From positions 796,665 to 860,664 of the forward strand of contig JAEPQD010000001.1 in assembly GCA_017642695.1 (NCBI GenBank): a stretch of 64,000 nucleotides of DNA, read 5' to 3'. Origin of the DNA: Parvibaculum sp. Its GTDB lineage: Bacteria > Pseudomonadota > Alphaproteobacteria > Parvibaculales > Parvibaculaceae. Of the stretch, positions 21,850 to 30,416 are shown one piece after another. How positions within the stretch are numbered: position 1 is the first letter of the stretch; every line of letters starts with the position of its first letter. The position numbers and the translations under genes are program-made. The notes under the pieces are model-generated. The model saw only the letters and a program-made list of their open reading frames with translations, had not been told where the DNA came from and made no database searches.

Positions 21850-22701
21850 ATGAGCATCACGGAAGCAAGCACGAGCCGGTTTGTCACCGTCGGCGGCGTG
21901 AAGATTCACTACAACGAGGCGGGTTCGGGTCCGGCGCTCGTTCTCATTCACGGCGGCGGCCCGGGCGCGAGCGGCTGGTCGAACTACAACCGGAACATCG
22001 AAGTGTTGTCGCGCAGCTTCCGCGTGATCGTTCCCGATCTGCCGGGCTTCGGCAAATCCGACATCAAGCCGAAGGGCAGCGCCATGCCGGCCTGGTATGC
22101 GACCAAGATGGGCGAACTTCTCGACGAACTTGGTATCGACAAGGCGCATTTCGTCGGCAACTCGCTTGGCGGCATGGTGACGCTGCGTCTGGCGCTCGAC
22201 CGGCCGGAAAAGGTCGATCGCATGGTGCTCATGGGGCCGGGCGGCAGTATTCCGATGTTCAGCCAGTTCCCGACCGAGGCGATCAAGACGCTTCTGTTCT
22301 TCTATGATGGCCCCGGACCCTCGATCGAGCGCCTGCGCGGCTTCGTCAAGGACTTCGTCTACGATCCCTCGCAGATCACGGAGGAGCTTCTCGAAGGCCG
22401 AATGAAGACGGCCCTCCAGCCACACATCGTCGAGACACCGCCGATGCGTCCCGATCCCAAAGCGCTGATGGAACCGGTGTGGTCCGATCCCCGCCTTGGC
22501 TCCCTCAAGCACGAGACGATGATCATCTGGGGACGCGAGGACAAGGTCATGCCCATCGATATGGCGTTCCCGCTGCTGAAGCAGATTCCACGCGCGCGGC
22601 TCTTTGTGCTGCCGCAATGCGGACATTGGGCGCAATGGGAGCATGCGGACGAGTTCAATCGCGTAACGGCCGATTTCTTTGGAGCGGCCGATGCCGCTTG
22701 A
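21850..22701 (+). CDS. Alpha/beta-hydrolase, meta-cleavage product (C-C bond) hydrolase, BphD/MhpC-like
   Basis: This 283-residue hydrolase should split the ring-fission product into a carboxylic acid and 2-hydroxypenta-2,4-dienoate. The oxyanion region HGGGPGASGWSNY lies at residues 34-46. The nucleophile is Ser105 (GNSLGG), the catalytic Asp is in GREDKVMP near 232 and the His in QCGHWAQWE near 260. The GGGPGA signature is typical of the C-C hydrolase clade. It has its own SD (GGAG) 51 bp after the extradiol gene, and its 3' end overlaps the hydratase start by 11 bp. Confidence 0.92.
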   Translation: MSITEASTSRFVTVGGVKIHYNEAGSGPALVLIHGGGPGASGWSNYNRNIEVLSRSFRVIVPDLPGFGKSDIKPKGSAMPAWYATKMGELLDELGIDKAHFVGNSLGGMVTLRLALDRPEKVDRMVLMGPGGSIPMFSQFPTEAIKTLLFFYDGPGPSIERLRGFVKDFVYDPSQITEELLEGRMKTALQPHIVETPPMRPDPKALMEPVWSDPRLGSLKHETMIIWGREDKVMPIDMAFPLLKQIPRARLFVLPQCGHWAQWEHADEFNRVTADFFGAADAA

Positions 22702-23470
22702 TCTGGGCGCGATAGCGGCTGCCCTGGCCGAGGCACGGCGTAACCGGACCCCAATACCGCCGGTTACCGAAACCTCCCCCGGTTTCGACGTCGCCTCGGC
22801 CTACGCCGTTCAGGAGATAAATACGCGGAGGCGTCTCACGGCGGGCGAGCGTATCGTGGGCCGGAAGATCGGGCTCACATCGCCCGCCGTGCAGGCGCAA
22901 CTCGGTGTAAGCGAACCCGACTACGGCATGCTGTTCGACGTGGACGATGCGAGCGACGCGGCATTTGTCGCGGTGGCCGATCTGATGCAGCCGAAGGTCG
23001 AGGCGGAGATCGCCTTCGTCCTCGACAAGCCGCTCAAATCCGCGACCCCTTCCATCGGGGAGATCGCCTCGGCAATCGGATATGCGGTGGCGGCTGTGGA
23101 GATCGTCGACAGCGCCATCGCCGACTGGCGGATCACGCTGGCGGATACGGTGGCGGACAACGCGTCGGGCGCGAAATTCGTGCTCGGCAAGGACCGGCGG
23201 AAACTTTCGGAAATCGACCTCCATCTCGGCGGCATGGAAATGTGCCTTGGCGAGCGGCAGGTATCGGTGGGTGTCGGCGCTGCCTGTCTCGGCAATCCGT
23301 TGAACGCGGCGTTGTGGCTTGCGCGGAAGATGGCGGAAGTCGGCAGACCGCTCGAGGCGGGCGATATCGTGCTGTCCGGCGCGCTTGGCCCCATGGTGAG
23401 TGTTGCCGCGGGTGATGAATTCACGGTTCGGGTGCAGGGGTTCCAGCCCTTGCATGTCTCTTTCGACTAG
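22691..23470 (+). CDS. 2-hydroxypenta-2,4-dienoate (2-keto-4-pentenoate) hydratase
   Basis: This 259-residue FAH-fold hydratase adds water to give 4-hydroxy-2-oxovalerate. Motifs are [17 protein letters not shown] and PDYGMLFD near residues 57-80, [15 protein letters not shown] with the metal Glu pair, and [13 protein letters not shown] chose ATG at 22691 with GGAG 6 nt upstream; a TTG four codons earlier is possible. It overlaps the hydrolase end by 11 bp. It is equivalent to MhpD/BphH/XylJ. Confidence 0.92.
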   Translation: MPLDLGAIAAALAEARRNRTPIPPVTETSPGFDVASAYAVQEINTRRRLTAGERIVGRKIGLTSPAVQAQLGVSEPDYGMLFDVDDASDAAFVAVADLMQPKVEAEIAFVLDKPLKSATPSIGEIASAIGYAVAAVEIVDSAIADWRITLADTVADNASGAKFVLGKDRRKLSEIDLHLGGMEMCLGERQVSVGVGAACLGNPLNAALWLARKMAEVGRPLEAGDIVLSGALGPMVSVAAGDEFTVRVQGFQPLHVSFD

Positions 23471-23478
23471 GAGGGCGC

Positions 23479-24426
23479 ATGGCCGGAGATGGGGAGAAGG
23501 TCCGTGTGGCGATCGTCGGTTCGGGCAATATAGGTACCGACCTGATGATCAAGATCATGCGCCTCTCTGGGACGCTGGAGATGGCGGCGATGGTGGGCAT
23601 CGACCCTGAATCTGACGGGCTTGCCAGAGCTGCGAGGCTCGGCGTTGCCACGACGGCGCGGGGTATCGATAGCCTCGTGGCAATGCCGGAGTTCGAAAGC
23701 ATCGGCATCGTCTTCGACGCGACCTCGGCTGGCGCGCACCAGCATCACAATGACGTGCTGCAGGCGCACGGCAAGCAGGTGATCGATCTGACGCCCGCCG
23801 CCATCGGTCCCTATGTGGTGCCGAGCGTCAATCTCGAAGCGCTTTCGAACGAACGCAATCTGAACATGGTGACATGCGGCGGGCAGGCGACCATTCCCGT
23901 TGTTGCCGCGGTGAGCAGCGTATCGCCGGTACTTTACGGCGAGATCGTCGCTTCCATCGCGTCGAAATCGGCTGGACCCGGTACGCGCGCGAATATCGAC
24001 GAGTTCACAGAAACGACGGCTCGCGCCATCGAGAGCGTGGGTGGCGCAACGCGTGGCAAGGCGATCATCATTCTCAATCCGGCGGAACCGCCGCTCATCA
24101 TGCGCGACACGGTGCATTGCCTGTGCGACGACGCGGATCCGGCAAGGATCGTTGCGGCCATAGAGAGGAAAGTCGCGGAGGTTCAGGCCTATGTGCCGGG
24201 CTATCGCCTGAAGCAGGCCGTGCAGATCGAAAAGGTGGGCGGCAACAACCCGCTTTACCTGCCAGACATGGAGCGCGCCTTTTCGGGCCTCAAGGTAAGT
24301 GTCTTCCTCGAGGTCGAAGGTGCAGGCCATTACCTGCCGCCCTATGCGGGGAACCTCGACATCATGACCTCGGCGGCGTTGCGTACGGCTGAGACCATCG
24401 CGATGAAACAGCGGGTGGCGGCATGA
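23479..24426 (+). CDS. Acetaldehyde dehydrogenase (acylating)
   Basis: This 315-residue NAD-dependent enzyme converts the acetaldehyde (or propanal) released by the aldolase to acyl-CoA within a channelled complex. The Rossmann motif [14 protein letters not shown] lies at residues 10-23 and the catalytic Cys133 is in [23 protein letters not shown] is a family signature. It is equivalent to MhpF/BphJ/DmpF. It starts 8 bp after the hydratase stop, and its stop overlaps the aldolase ATG by 4 bp, as expected for subunits of one complex. Confidence 0.94.
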   Translation: MAGDGEKVRVAIVGSGNIGTDLMIKIMRLSGTLEMAAMVGIDPESDGLARAARLGVATTARGIDSLVAMPEFESIGIVFDATSAGAHQHHNDVLQAHGKQVIDLTPAAIGPYVVPSVNLEALSNERNLNMVTCGGQATIPVVAAVSSVSPVLYGEIVASIASKSAGPGTRANIDEFTETTARAIESVGGATRGKAIIILNPAEPPLIMRDTVHCLCDDADPARIVAAIERKVAEVQAYVPGYRLKQAVQIEKVGGNNPLYLPDMERAFSGLKVSVFLEVEGAGHYLPPYAGNLDIMTSAALRTAETIAMKQRVAA

Positions 24427-25454
24427 ACATTCCCGGCAGGCTCTACATCCAGGACGTGACGCTGCGCGATGGCATGCATGCCATCCGCCATCAATACTCG
24501 CTGGATCAGGTGCGGGCGATTGCCCGTGCGCTGGATGAGGCGGGCGTCGATGCCATCGAGATCGCGCATGGCGACGGGCTTTCGGGCTCGAGTCTCAATT
24601 ACGGATTCGGCGCCTGCACCGACTGGGCGTGGATCGAGGAAGTTTGCAGTGTTGTCCAATCGGCGTTGGTGACGACGCTTCTGTTGCCCGGCATCGGAAC
24701 CATCGAAGACCTTCGCCGTGCACACGGGATGGGTGTGAGGTCCGTCCGGGTTGCGACCCATTGCACCGAAGCCGACGTTGCGAAGCAACATATCGAGTCC
24801 GCCCGTAAGCTTGGTATGGATGTGAGTGGTTTCCTGATGATGAGCCATATGGCGCCGCCAGAAACGCTGGCGAAGCAGGCGAAGCTGATGGAAGACTACG
24901 GTGCCCATTGCGTCTATGTGACGGACAGTGGTGGCGCCATGACGATGGACGACGTTGCCGCCCGCCTGCAGGCCTATGACAGGGTGCTGAAGCCGGAAAC
25001 GCAGCGCGGCATCCACGCCCATCACAATCTGTCGCTCGGGGTCGCGAATTCGATCGCCGCCGTTCAGAACGGCGCCGTTCGCGTCGACGCATCGCTCACT
25101 GGCATGGGCGCGGGCGCGGGCAACGCCCCGCTCGAAGTCTTCATCGCGGCCGCCGACCGTTATGGCTGGCGGCATGGCTGCGACCTGCTAGCGCTCATGG
25201 ATGCGGCGGAAGACATCGTCCGACCCTTGCAGGACCGCCCGGTACGCGTCGACCGGGACACGCTGAGCCTCGGTTATGCTGGCGTCTATTCGAGCTTTCT
25301 TCGCCACGCCGAAGCGGCATCCGAGAGGTACGGGGTGGATGTTCGCCGAATACTGCTGGAGGCCGGGAAACGCGCTATGGTAGGCGGACAAGAGGACATG
25401 ATTGTGGACATTGCTCTCGATCTGTCGCGGGAGGAAGAAGCGCGATCGGGCTGA
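24423..25454 (+). CDS. 4-hydroxy-2-oxovalerate aldolase
   Basis: This 343-residue HMGL-like TIM-barrel aldolase cleaves 4-hydroxy-2-oxovalerate to pyruvate and acetaldehyde, and forms a complex with the preceding dehydrogenase. The catalytic Arg15-Asp16 is in VTLRDGMHA, the metal-binding [15 protein letters not shown] lies near residue 200, and [14 protein letters not shown] follows. The C-terminal communication domain is complete. It completes a route from catechol to pyruvate and acetyl-CoA. ATGA overlaps the upstream stop. Confidence 0.94.
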   Translation: MNIPGRLYIQDVTLRDGMHAIRHQYSLDQVRAIARALDEAGVDAIEIAHGDGLSGSSLNYGFGACTDWAWIEEVCSVVQSALVTTLLLPGIGTIEDLRRAHGMGVRSVRVATHCTEADVAKQHIESARKLGMDVSGFLMMSHMAPPETLAKQAKLMEDYGAHCVYVTDSGGAMTMDDVAARLQAYDRVLKPETQRGIHAHHNLSLGVANSIAAVQNGAVRVDASLTGMGAGAGNAPLEVFIAAADRYGWRHGCDLLALMDAAEDIVRPLQDRPVRVDRDTLSLGYAGVYSSFLRHAEAASERYGVDVRRILLEAGKRAMVGGQEDMIVDIALDLSREEEARSG

Positions 25455-25479
25455 GCTCTTGGGAGGGAGCTGAACGGCC

Positions 25480-26448
25480 ATGACGGAGCCGTCGAAATCC
25501 GGAACGCCAGGTCGTCATCTGGCGGAAATCGTTACTTCAGGCGACGTCCGCGCCGATGTGCGGATGGATGGGGTCTATTTCTTTCGTTCATTTGCATCCT
25601 GTCCCGTCAACAAGCGCCTCGATCCGGGCGATTTCTCGTACTGTTTCATGGTGCGCAGGGGAAAGCTGCGTCTGACGATCGATTTTCCCGAACCCACAAG
25701 CATCGATCTTGTACCCGGCTCGATCGTCGCCGTCAGTGGACTTGCACCTCACCGTTTCCATTCGCTCCCTGACAACGATCGCTCCTCTTCTCCAGGCAGC
25801 TTCCCTCGTGTGCCGATTTCCGAACAGGTTGACGCGAGCAATGATGTCGAGCTTCTGCTTGGCGTGGTTCCGTCCGAGAATTTCGCTCTCGGCAATCTGA
25901 TCGTCGGCCCCATTCATTTGAGCGATACTCGCTTCCCCGAGTGTGCAAGCCGCATCTGGAAGGCAGCCGAGCTGCTTGATGAAGAATTTGTCGGTAGCGG
26001 TGAGGAATACGGACAGGCCATCATCGTCCGCCGTATCGCCGAGATTATCGTCATCAACATGACGCGCTCACTTCTGGCGGATGGTTCACGTCATGCTCCT
26101 GGCGTGGTTAAGAACAGGGGGGTGATCTTAGCTATCCGCGCATTCCTTGATGCACCTCTTGAAAGTTGGAGTATCGACAGTCTTGCGAGACAGGCCGGGA
26201 TGTCCCGAACCAAGTTTTCTGAAGAGTTTCGCCGCGTTGTTGGCCGCACGCCAATGCAAACGCTGGCGCGAATGCGTCTCACGCTTGTAACTCGGAAGAT
26301 GCTCGCCGAAGAACTGTCGGTGGAGGAAGCCGCGGACTTGGCCGGCTATAGCTCTTCGGCTGCTTTTATTAGGGCGTTCAGCCGGGAGTTTGGCGCGACC
26401 CCATTTCAGTGGCGCAAGAGTTACTTGGCAAACAGCGAAACAGAATGA
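25480..26448 (+). CDS. AraC-family transcriptional regulator
   Basis: This 322-residue regulator has an N-terminal cupin-like AraC-binding domain (about residues 1-200) and a C-terminal double helix-turn-helix. WSIDSLARQAGMSRTKFSEEF and SVEEAADLAGYSSSAAFIRAF (read in parts around residues 228-310) are the two HTH units, ending in FGATPFQWRKS. It lies 25 bp downstream of the aldolase in the same direction, so it may be co-transcribed and act back on the operon promoter. The effector is unknown. Confidence 0.88.
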   Translation: MTEPSKSGTPGRHLAEIVTSGDVRADVRMDGVYFFRSFASCPVNKRLDPGDFSYCFMVRRGKLRLTIDFPEPTSIDLVPGSIVAVSGLAPHRFHSLPDNDRSSSPGSFPRVPISEQVDASNDVELLLGVVPSENFALGNLIVGPIHLSDTRFPECASRIWKAAELLDEEFVGSGEEYGQAIIVRRIAEIIVINMTRSLLADGSRHAPGVVKNRGVILAIRAFLDAPLESWSIDSLARQAGMSRTKFSEEFRRVVGRTPMQTLARMRLTLVTRKMLAEELSVEEAADLAGYSSSAAFIRAFSREFGATPFQWRKSYLANSETE

Positions 26449-26953
26449 GCCCAAATCCGGGGGTGGGTCGTGGCTTGGGACCAGGTTTTGACTCAGACGA
26501 ACCACGATGTGACATTGAGCGGGTTTTCCGAGGGATGGGAGCTAAGGCATTCGCCGAATGGCTTCGGGGTGTGGCGCAGGCGGCGTTCAGGGAGAGGAAA
26601 TTTGGCAGAGGCGGTTGAGGCAGTGACTGCGCACACCACCAATCCTCTGAGTTGACTTGTATGAGCGCGAGTTCGACTCCGTTCCGTTTTCCAGTCGGAT
26701 TCGCAGAAATCTCGAAACAACACTCAGCTACCGCAAAGGCCGTGCGTCGCGATAGAATCGTGCTTGGGTATATGACGGGCATTCAGGCATCGCATGAACG
26801 CAGACGGGCAACAGGTTGCATGCCTCCGTGATGGGTTGAACGATGCGGAAAGCATCCGGGTTGATACCAGGCTAGTCTTGATTGCCGGTCGTATGGCGTC
26901 GATCCCGGCGCCGCTGCGTCGCACGAGGGTGATTAGAAGGGGGAGTCTGAGAA
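26449..26953 (+). other. Gene-free spacer after the aromatic cluster
   Basis: In these 505 bp I find no open frame with a believable start and family resemblance; the short frames at 26470-26655 and 26794-27183 look incidental. Base composition is lower in GC than the flanks. CCACCAATCCT (26637-26647) repeats 11 bp spanning the 3' end of tRNA-Ala. GAGTTCGACTCC (26669-26680) resembles a T-loop. The last 15 bp carry the SD (GGGGGAG) for the acyl-CoA ligase. Confidence 0.5.
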
Positions 26954-28657
26954 ATGGAAACTTCCGGTCTTTCCGCCGGGCTTTCCCATGTGAGGGGGGG
27001 CTCGACGCCGCCTCTCCGCCGGGAAACCATCGGCGCCGCGCTTTCCGCGGCGGCAGAGCGTTGGCCCAATGCGCAGGCGCTCGTTTCCGTTCATCAGGGC
27101 GTCTGCTGGACATATGGCGAGTTGAACGAGAAGGCGGAGGCGCTCGCCGCCGGGCTCTTCGCGCTGGGCCTTCGGCGCGGTGACCGTCTTGGCATCTGGG
27201 CGCCAAACTGTGCGGAGTGGACGCTGACGCAGTTCGCGACGGCAAAGGCGGGCATCATTCTCGTCAACATCAACCCGGCGTACAGGCTCTCCGAGCTCGA
27301 GTACACGCTGAACAAGGTCGGTGTTGCAGCGCTCGTCACGCCGGAACGCTTCAAGACCTCCGAGTACGTTGCGATGGTGAACGAGCTCGCGCCGGAGATT
27401 GCGCGTTCCGCTGGAACGATAGCGTCGGCCCGGCTGCCGCACCTGAAGCGCGCAATCCAGATCGGCGGCACTCCGGCAAAAGGCTGGCTCGGTTTTGACG
27501 ATCTCGCCGGCCTCGCTACCGCGGAAAGCCGTCGCGCCATTGAGGGGACGGCGGGCGAGCTTGATTGCCGCGACCCCATCAACATCCAGTTCACGAGCGG
27601 TACGACCGGTCTGCCCAAGGGCGCGACGTTGTCGCACTTCAACATTCTCAACAACGGTTTCTTCGTCGGCCGTTCTATTGGCTTGAAGGAAGGGGACCGC
27701 CTCTGCATTCCGGTGCCGCTCTATCACTGCTTCGGCATGGTCATGGGCAATCTCGGATGTCTGACGCATGGCGCGACGATGGTCTATCCGGCTGACGCTT
27801 TCGATCCGCTGGCTGTCCTTCAGGCGGTGGAAAAGGAGCGCTGCACCGGTCTCTATGGTGTGCCGACCATGTTCATAGCGGAGCTCGGTCATCCAGAGTT
27901 CGACAAGTTCGATCTCTCGTCGCTCCGCACGGGTTGCATGGCGGGCTCGCCCTGTCCCGTGGAGGTGATGAAACAGGTGATCTCCCGAATGCACATGAAG
28001 GACGTCACCATCGCCTATGGCATGACGGAGACGAGCCCCGTCAGTTTCCAGACGGGTGAGGACGATCCGCTGGAGCGCCGCGTCTCGACCATCGGCCGGG
28101 TGCAGCCGCATCTCGAATGCAAGGTGATCGATCTCGACGGCAAGACGGTGCCACGCGGCACGCCTGGCGAACTCTGTACGCGCGGCTATTCCGTGATGAT
28201 CGGCTATTGGGACGATGAAGAGAAGACGGCCGAAGCCATCGATGCAGAAGGCTGGATGCACACAGGCGACCTCGCAACCATCGACGCGCAAGGCTACGGG
28301 AACATCGTCGGACGCCTGAAGGACATGGTGATCCGGGGCGGCGAGAACGTCTATCCGCGCGAGATCGAGGAATATCTCTACCGTCATCCGAAGGTGGAAG
28401 ACGTCGCTGTGGTCGGTGTGCCGGATGAGAAGTTTGGCGAAGAAATCTGCGCCTGGATAAAGCTCAAGCCGGGTGAAACGGCGAGCGAGGACGAGATCAA
28501 GGCGTTTTGCAAGGGGCAGATCGCGCACTACAAGGTGCCGCGCTATGTGCGTTTCGTCGCCGAGTTCCCGATGACGGTGACGGGCAAGGTACAGAAGTTC
28601 CAGATCCGCGACGCCATGATCGGGGAACTGAAGCTCGACACCGCGAAGACGGCGTGA
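26954..28657 (+). CDS. AMP-dependent acyl-CoA synthetase/ligase
   Basis: This 567-residue ANL-superfamily ligase activates a carboxylic acid to its CoA thioester. The AMP signature [16 protein letters not shown] lies near residues 213-228, YGMTETSP near 355, the hinge [16 protein letters not shown] near 453, and the catalytic Lys is in TVTGKVQKF near 543. The sequence resembles medium-chain fatty-acyl-CoA ligases. It lies downstream of the meta-cleavage operon, so it might activate the acid released by the C-C hydrolase. That link is inference, because the 505-bp gap argues for separate transcription. SD GGGGGAG precedes the ATG. Confidence 0.9.
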   Translation: METSGLSAGLSHVRGGSTPPLRRETIGAALSAAAERWPNAQALVSVHQGVCWTYGELNEKAEALAAGLFALGLRRGDRLGIWAPNCAEWTLTQFATAKAGIILVNINPAYRLSELEYTLNKVGVAALVTPERFKTSEYVAMVNELAPEIARSAGTIASARLPHLKRAIQIGGTPAKGWLGFDDLAGLATAESRRAIEGTAGELDCRDPINIQFTSGTTGLPKGATLSHFNILNNGFFVGRSIGLKEGDRLCIPVPLYHCFGMVMGNLGCLTHGATMVYPADAFDPLAVLQAVEKERCTGLYGVPTMFIAELGHPEFDKFDLSSLRTGCMAGSPCPVEVMKQVISRMHMKDVTIAYGMTETSPVSFQTGEDDPLERRVSTIGRVQPHLECKVIDLDGKTVPRGTPGELCTRGYSVMIGYWDDEEKTAEAIDAEGWMHTGDLATIDAQGYGNIVGRLKDMVIRGGENVYPREIEEYLYRHPKVEDVAVVGVPDEKFGEEICAWIKLKPGETASEDEIKAFCKGQIAHYKVPRYVRFVAEFPMTVTGKVQKFQIRDAMIGELKLDTAKTA

Positions 28658-28789
28658 GAGAGAGCTTCGACACCGAAAGATTTACATCTGGCGCGAGACC
28701 GCAACATTCTTGTTTGGACGGAGCTGTGCCGTTGCGCCGAAGCGGGCGGGAGTTCGCCGTCCGGGATGCATGAGTTCCAGCGAATGCCG

Positions 28790-28818
28790 TTGACCTTCCG
28801 TGAAGGGCCTCGCATCTT
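28790..28818 (+). promoter_or_regulatory. Candidate promoter for mobA
   Basis: TTGACC (28790-28795) and CATCTT (28813-28818) are 17 nt apart in the 187-bp gap before mobA. The -35 is good and the -10 poor. Confidence 0.3.
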
Positions 28819-28844
28819 GCTGTCGCAGGGATGCGGGTAGCGGA

Positions 28845-29450
28845 ATGAAGATCGAGGGCATCATCGTCGCCGGCGGCGAGGCGACAAGGATGAAGGGCTT
28901 GGAAAAGCCGCTGATGCTTCTGCGCGCACACCCGCTTGTGGGGCATGTCGTCGAGCGTGTCCTTCCGCAGGTCTCGGCGCTCGCATTGAACGTGAAGGAA
29001 GAAACGGCGCCGCTTTACGCCGAATGCGCGGCGACGGCGGAGCTGCCGCTTGTCTTCGATGGTTTTCACGGACAGGCAGGACCTCTGGGCGGTGTGCTCG
29101 CCGCGCTCGAATGGGCGGCCGCGCGCGGCAGCGCATGGCTCGCAACTTTTCCGGCGGATACGCCCTTCCTGCCAAGCGATCTGGTGGCGCGGCTCGCAGA
29201 CGATGCGCGCGAGGATGCACCGGCCGTCGCGGTGACGGAGACGAAGGTGCAGGGTCTCTGTGCGCTCTGGCCGGTCGCCTGCCGTGAGAGGCTTGCGGAG
29301 GGAATCGCAACCGGAAGATACCGCAGCCTCTGGTGGACGCTGGACGATCTCGGCGCCGTGCGCTGCCGCTTCGACGACGAAACGGCCTTCTTCAACGTGA
29401 ACACTGAAGACGACATGAAGGAGGCCGAGGCAATCGCTCGTCCTTCCTGA
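28845..29450 (+). CDS. mobA: Molybdenum cofactor guanylyltransferase
   Basis: This 201-residue nucleotidyltransferase links GMP to molybdopterin, making the bis-MGD cofactor used by assimilatory nitrate reductase. The N-terminal GTP-binding loop VAGGEATRMKGLEKPL lies at residues 7-22, GQAGPLGGVLAAL near 82, and the metal-binding FPADTPFLP near 106. I chose ATG at 28845 (MKIEGIIVAGG) over an in-frame ATG 15 codons upstream, because the fold begins at residue 2. Its position just before nasT and the nitrate operon fits a supply role for NasA. Confidence 0.85.
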   Translation: MKIEGIIVAGGEATRMKGLEKPLMLLRAHPLVGHVVERVLPQVSALALNVKEETAPLYAECAATAELPLVFDGFHGQAGPLGGVLAALEWAAARGSAWLATFPADTPFLPSDLVARLADDAREDAPAVAVTETKVQGLCALWPVACRERLAEGIATGRYRSLWWTLDDLGAVRCRFDDETAFFNVNTEDDMKEAEAIARPS

Positions 29451-29532
29451 GCGGCTGGAACGAAACTTGCTGCCACACTCCCGGTAACGTAGAAGTCCCG
29501 CCTCCTTCACGGCGGGTCACACAGGGACGACG

Positions 29533-30135
29533 GTGCGGCAAGTGGATAGCGCCAGACCTCTCAAGATACTGATCATCGACAGCAACGACGAACGCGCGGC
29601 GGTCGTCGAGGCGGGGCTGTCGGATTATGGCGACGCGCAGATTCTGCGGATGGGGCTGCTGACCGATCTCGTGCGGAAGATCGAGGAAATCCAGCCGGAC
29701 GTCATCTTCGTCGACGTGGATTCACCCGACCGCGACACGCTGGAAAACATGCGCAGCGTCACCGACGTGATGCCGAGGCCGATCGTGATGTTCGTGGAAG
29801 AAAGCGAGGCATCGCTTGCGGAAGAGGCGCTTCGCGCGGGCGTCAGCGCCTATATCGTCGACGGGCTCTCGTCGAAGCGCGTGAAGCCGATTCTCGATGT
29901 CGCCATCCTGCGCTTCAAGGTCTTCCAGAAGATGCGCGAGGAGCTCGACAAGGCGAAGTCCGACCTTGCGAGCCGCAAGATCGTGGAGCGCGCCAAGGGG
30001 CTGCTGATGGAGCAGCGCAAGCTCTCCGAAGAGGATGCCTACAAGCTCCTCCGCAACACGGCGATGAAGGAAGGGAAGTCGATTCTCGAGATCGCCGACA
30101 GCCTGATTTCGATCTCCCGATTGCTCAAGGGCTAG
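29533..30135 (+). CDS. nasT: ANTAR-domain response regulator NasT (nitrate/nitrite antiterminator)
   Basis: This 200-residue protein has an N-terminal pseudo-receiver domain (residues about 8-125; Asp-rich IIDSNDERA and VDVDSPDRD) and a C-terminal three-helix ANTAR RNA-binding domain (about 140-195; RKIVERAKGLLME, then EEDAYKLLRNTAM). NasT binds paired hexaloop hairpins in nascent leader RNA and prevents termination. In known systems NasS holds it inactive without nitrate. No NasS-like gene is adjacent here. The start is GTG with AGGGA upstream. The matching leader lies directly downstream at 30324-30393. Confidence 0.93.
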   Translation: MRQVDSARPLKILIIDSNDERAAVVEAGLSDYGDAQILRMGLLTDLVRKIEEIQPDVIFVDVDSPDRDTLENMRSVTDVMPRPIVMFVEESEASLAEEALRAGVSAYIVDGLSSKRVKPILDVAILRFKVFQKMREELDKAKSDLASRKIVERAKGLLMEQRKLSEEDAYKLLRNTAMKEGKSILEIADSLISISRLLKG

Positions 30136-30168
30136 GCAAAGACTGGTCGCATCGTAATCATCCGGTCG

Positions 30169-30207
30169 AATTTTTGTGCAATGCAAACAAAAATTCTCCT
30201 TTAAAAT
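30169..30207 (+). promoter_or_regulatory. Inverted repeat and -10-like box before the nitrate leader
   Basis: AATTTTTGT (30169-30177) and ACAAAAATT (30187-30195) form a perfect 9-bp inverted repeat with a 9-nt spacer. TAAAAT (30202-30207) is a good -10 candidate. The region is strikingly AT-rich against its flanks and lies 34 bp after nasT. It is probably the promoter/operator that starts the leader transcript. It matches no regulator consensus I know. Confidence 0.45.
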
Positions 30208-30323
30208 CAAAACACTATTGCGCTGCGGCGGCGCTTGCGTATTCTCGATGACAGTTGAGCGCGCGGGATCGTTCCGCGGCGCTCCCGCCCAGGGATCAAC
30301 GGCGACCCTCCGCGGACATATCC

Positions 30324-30359
30324 GGGCCAATGGCGGCCCACCTCAGACAATGGCGTCTG
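30324..30359 (+). ncRNA. ANTAR tandem-hairpin RNA element (NasT target)
   Basis: There are two consecutive hairpins. P1 is GGGCC-AATGGC-GGCCC (30324-30339). P2 is CAGAC-AATGGC-GTCTG (30344-30359). Each has a perfect 5-bp stem, and the 6-nt loops are identical with A at position 1 and G at position 4, the known ANTAR recognition rule. They are separated by a 4-nt linker (ACCT). The 3' arm of P2 is also the 5' arm of the terminator below, so NasT binding should prevent termination. It lies in the leader of the porin-nrt-nir-nas operon. Confidence 0.9.
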
Positions 30360-30393
30360 TTTCGGCGAGCGATCGCTGGGCAGGCGCTTTTTT
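30353..30393 (+). terminator. Attenuator terminator of the nitrate operon leader
   Basis: GCGTCTG (30353-30359) pairs with CAGGCGC (30381-30387), with one G-U, forming a 7-bp stem. The intervening 21 nt can fold into a small GCGA/TCGC hairpin. Six T follow (30388-30393). It uses the 3' arm of ANTAR hairpin P2 and ends 24 nt before the porin start. Confidence 0.82.
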
Positions 30394-30416
30394 GTTTTCT
30401 GCGGCAGGACCGCGAA

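Noticed and set aside
20782..22644. 620-residue - strand frame opposite the extradiol dioxygenase and hydrolase
   Set aside because: It is antisense to two enzymes whose catalytic residues are all in place.
26470..26655. Possible small protein or transposase relic in the spacer
   Set aside because: There is no usable SD, no family resemblance and no inverted repeats nearby.
26669..26680. T-loop-like GAGTTCGACTCC, possible tRNA
   Set aside because: No acceptor, D-arm or anticodon stem can be drawn around it.
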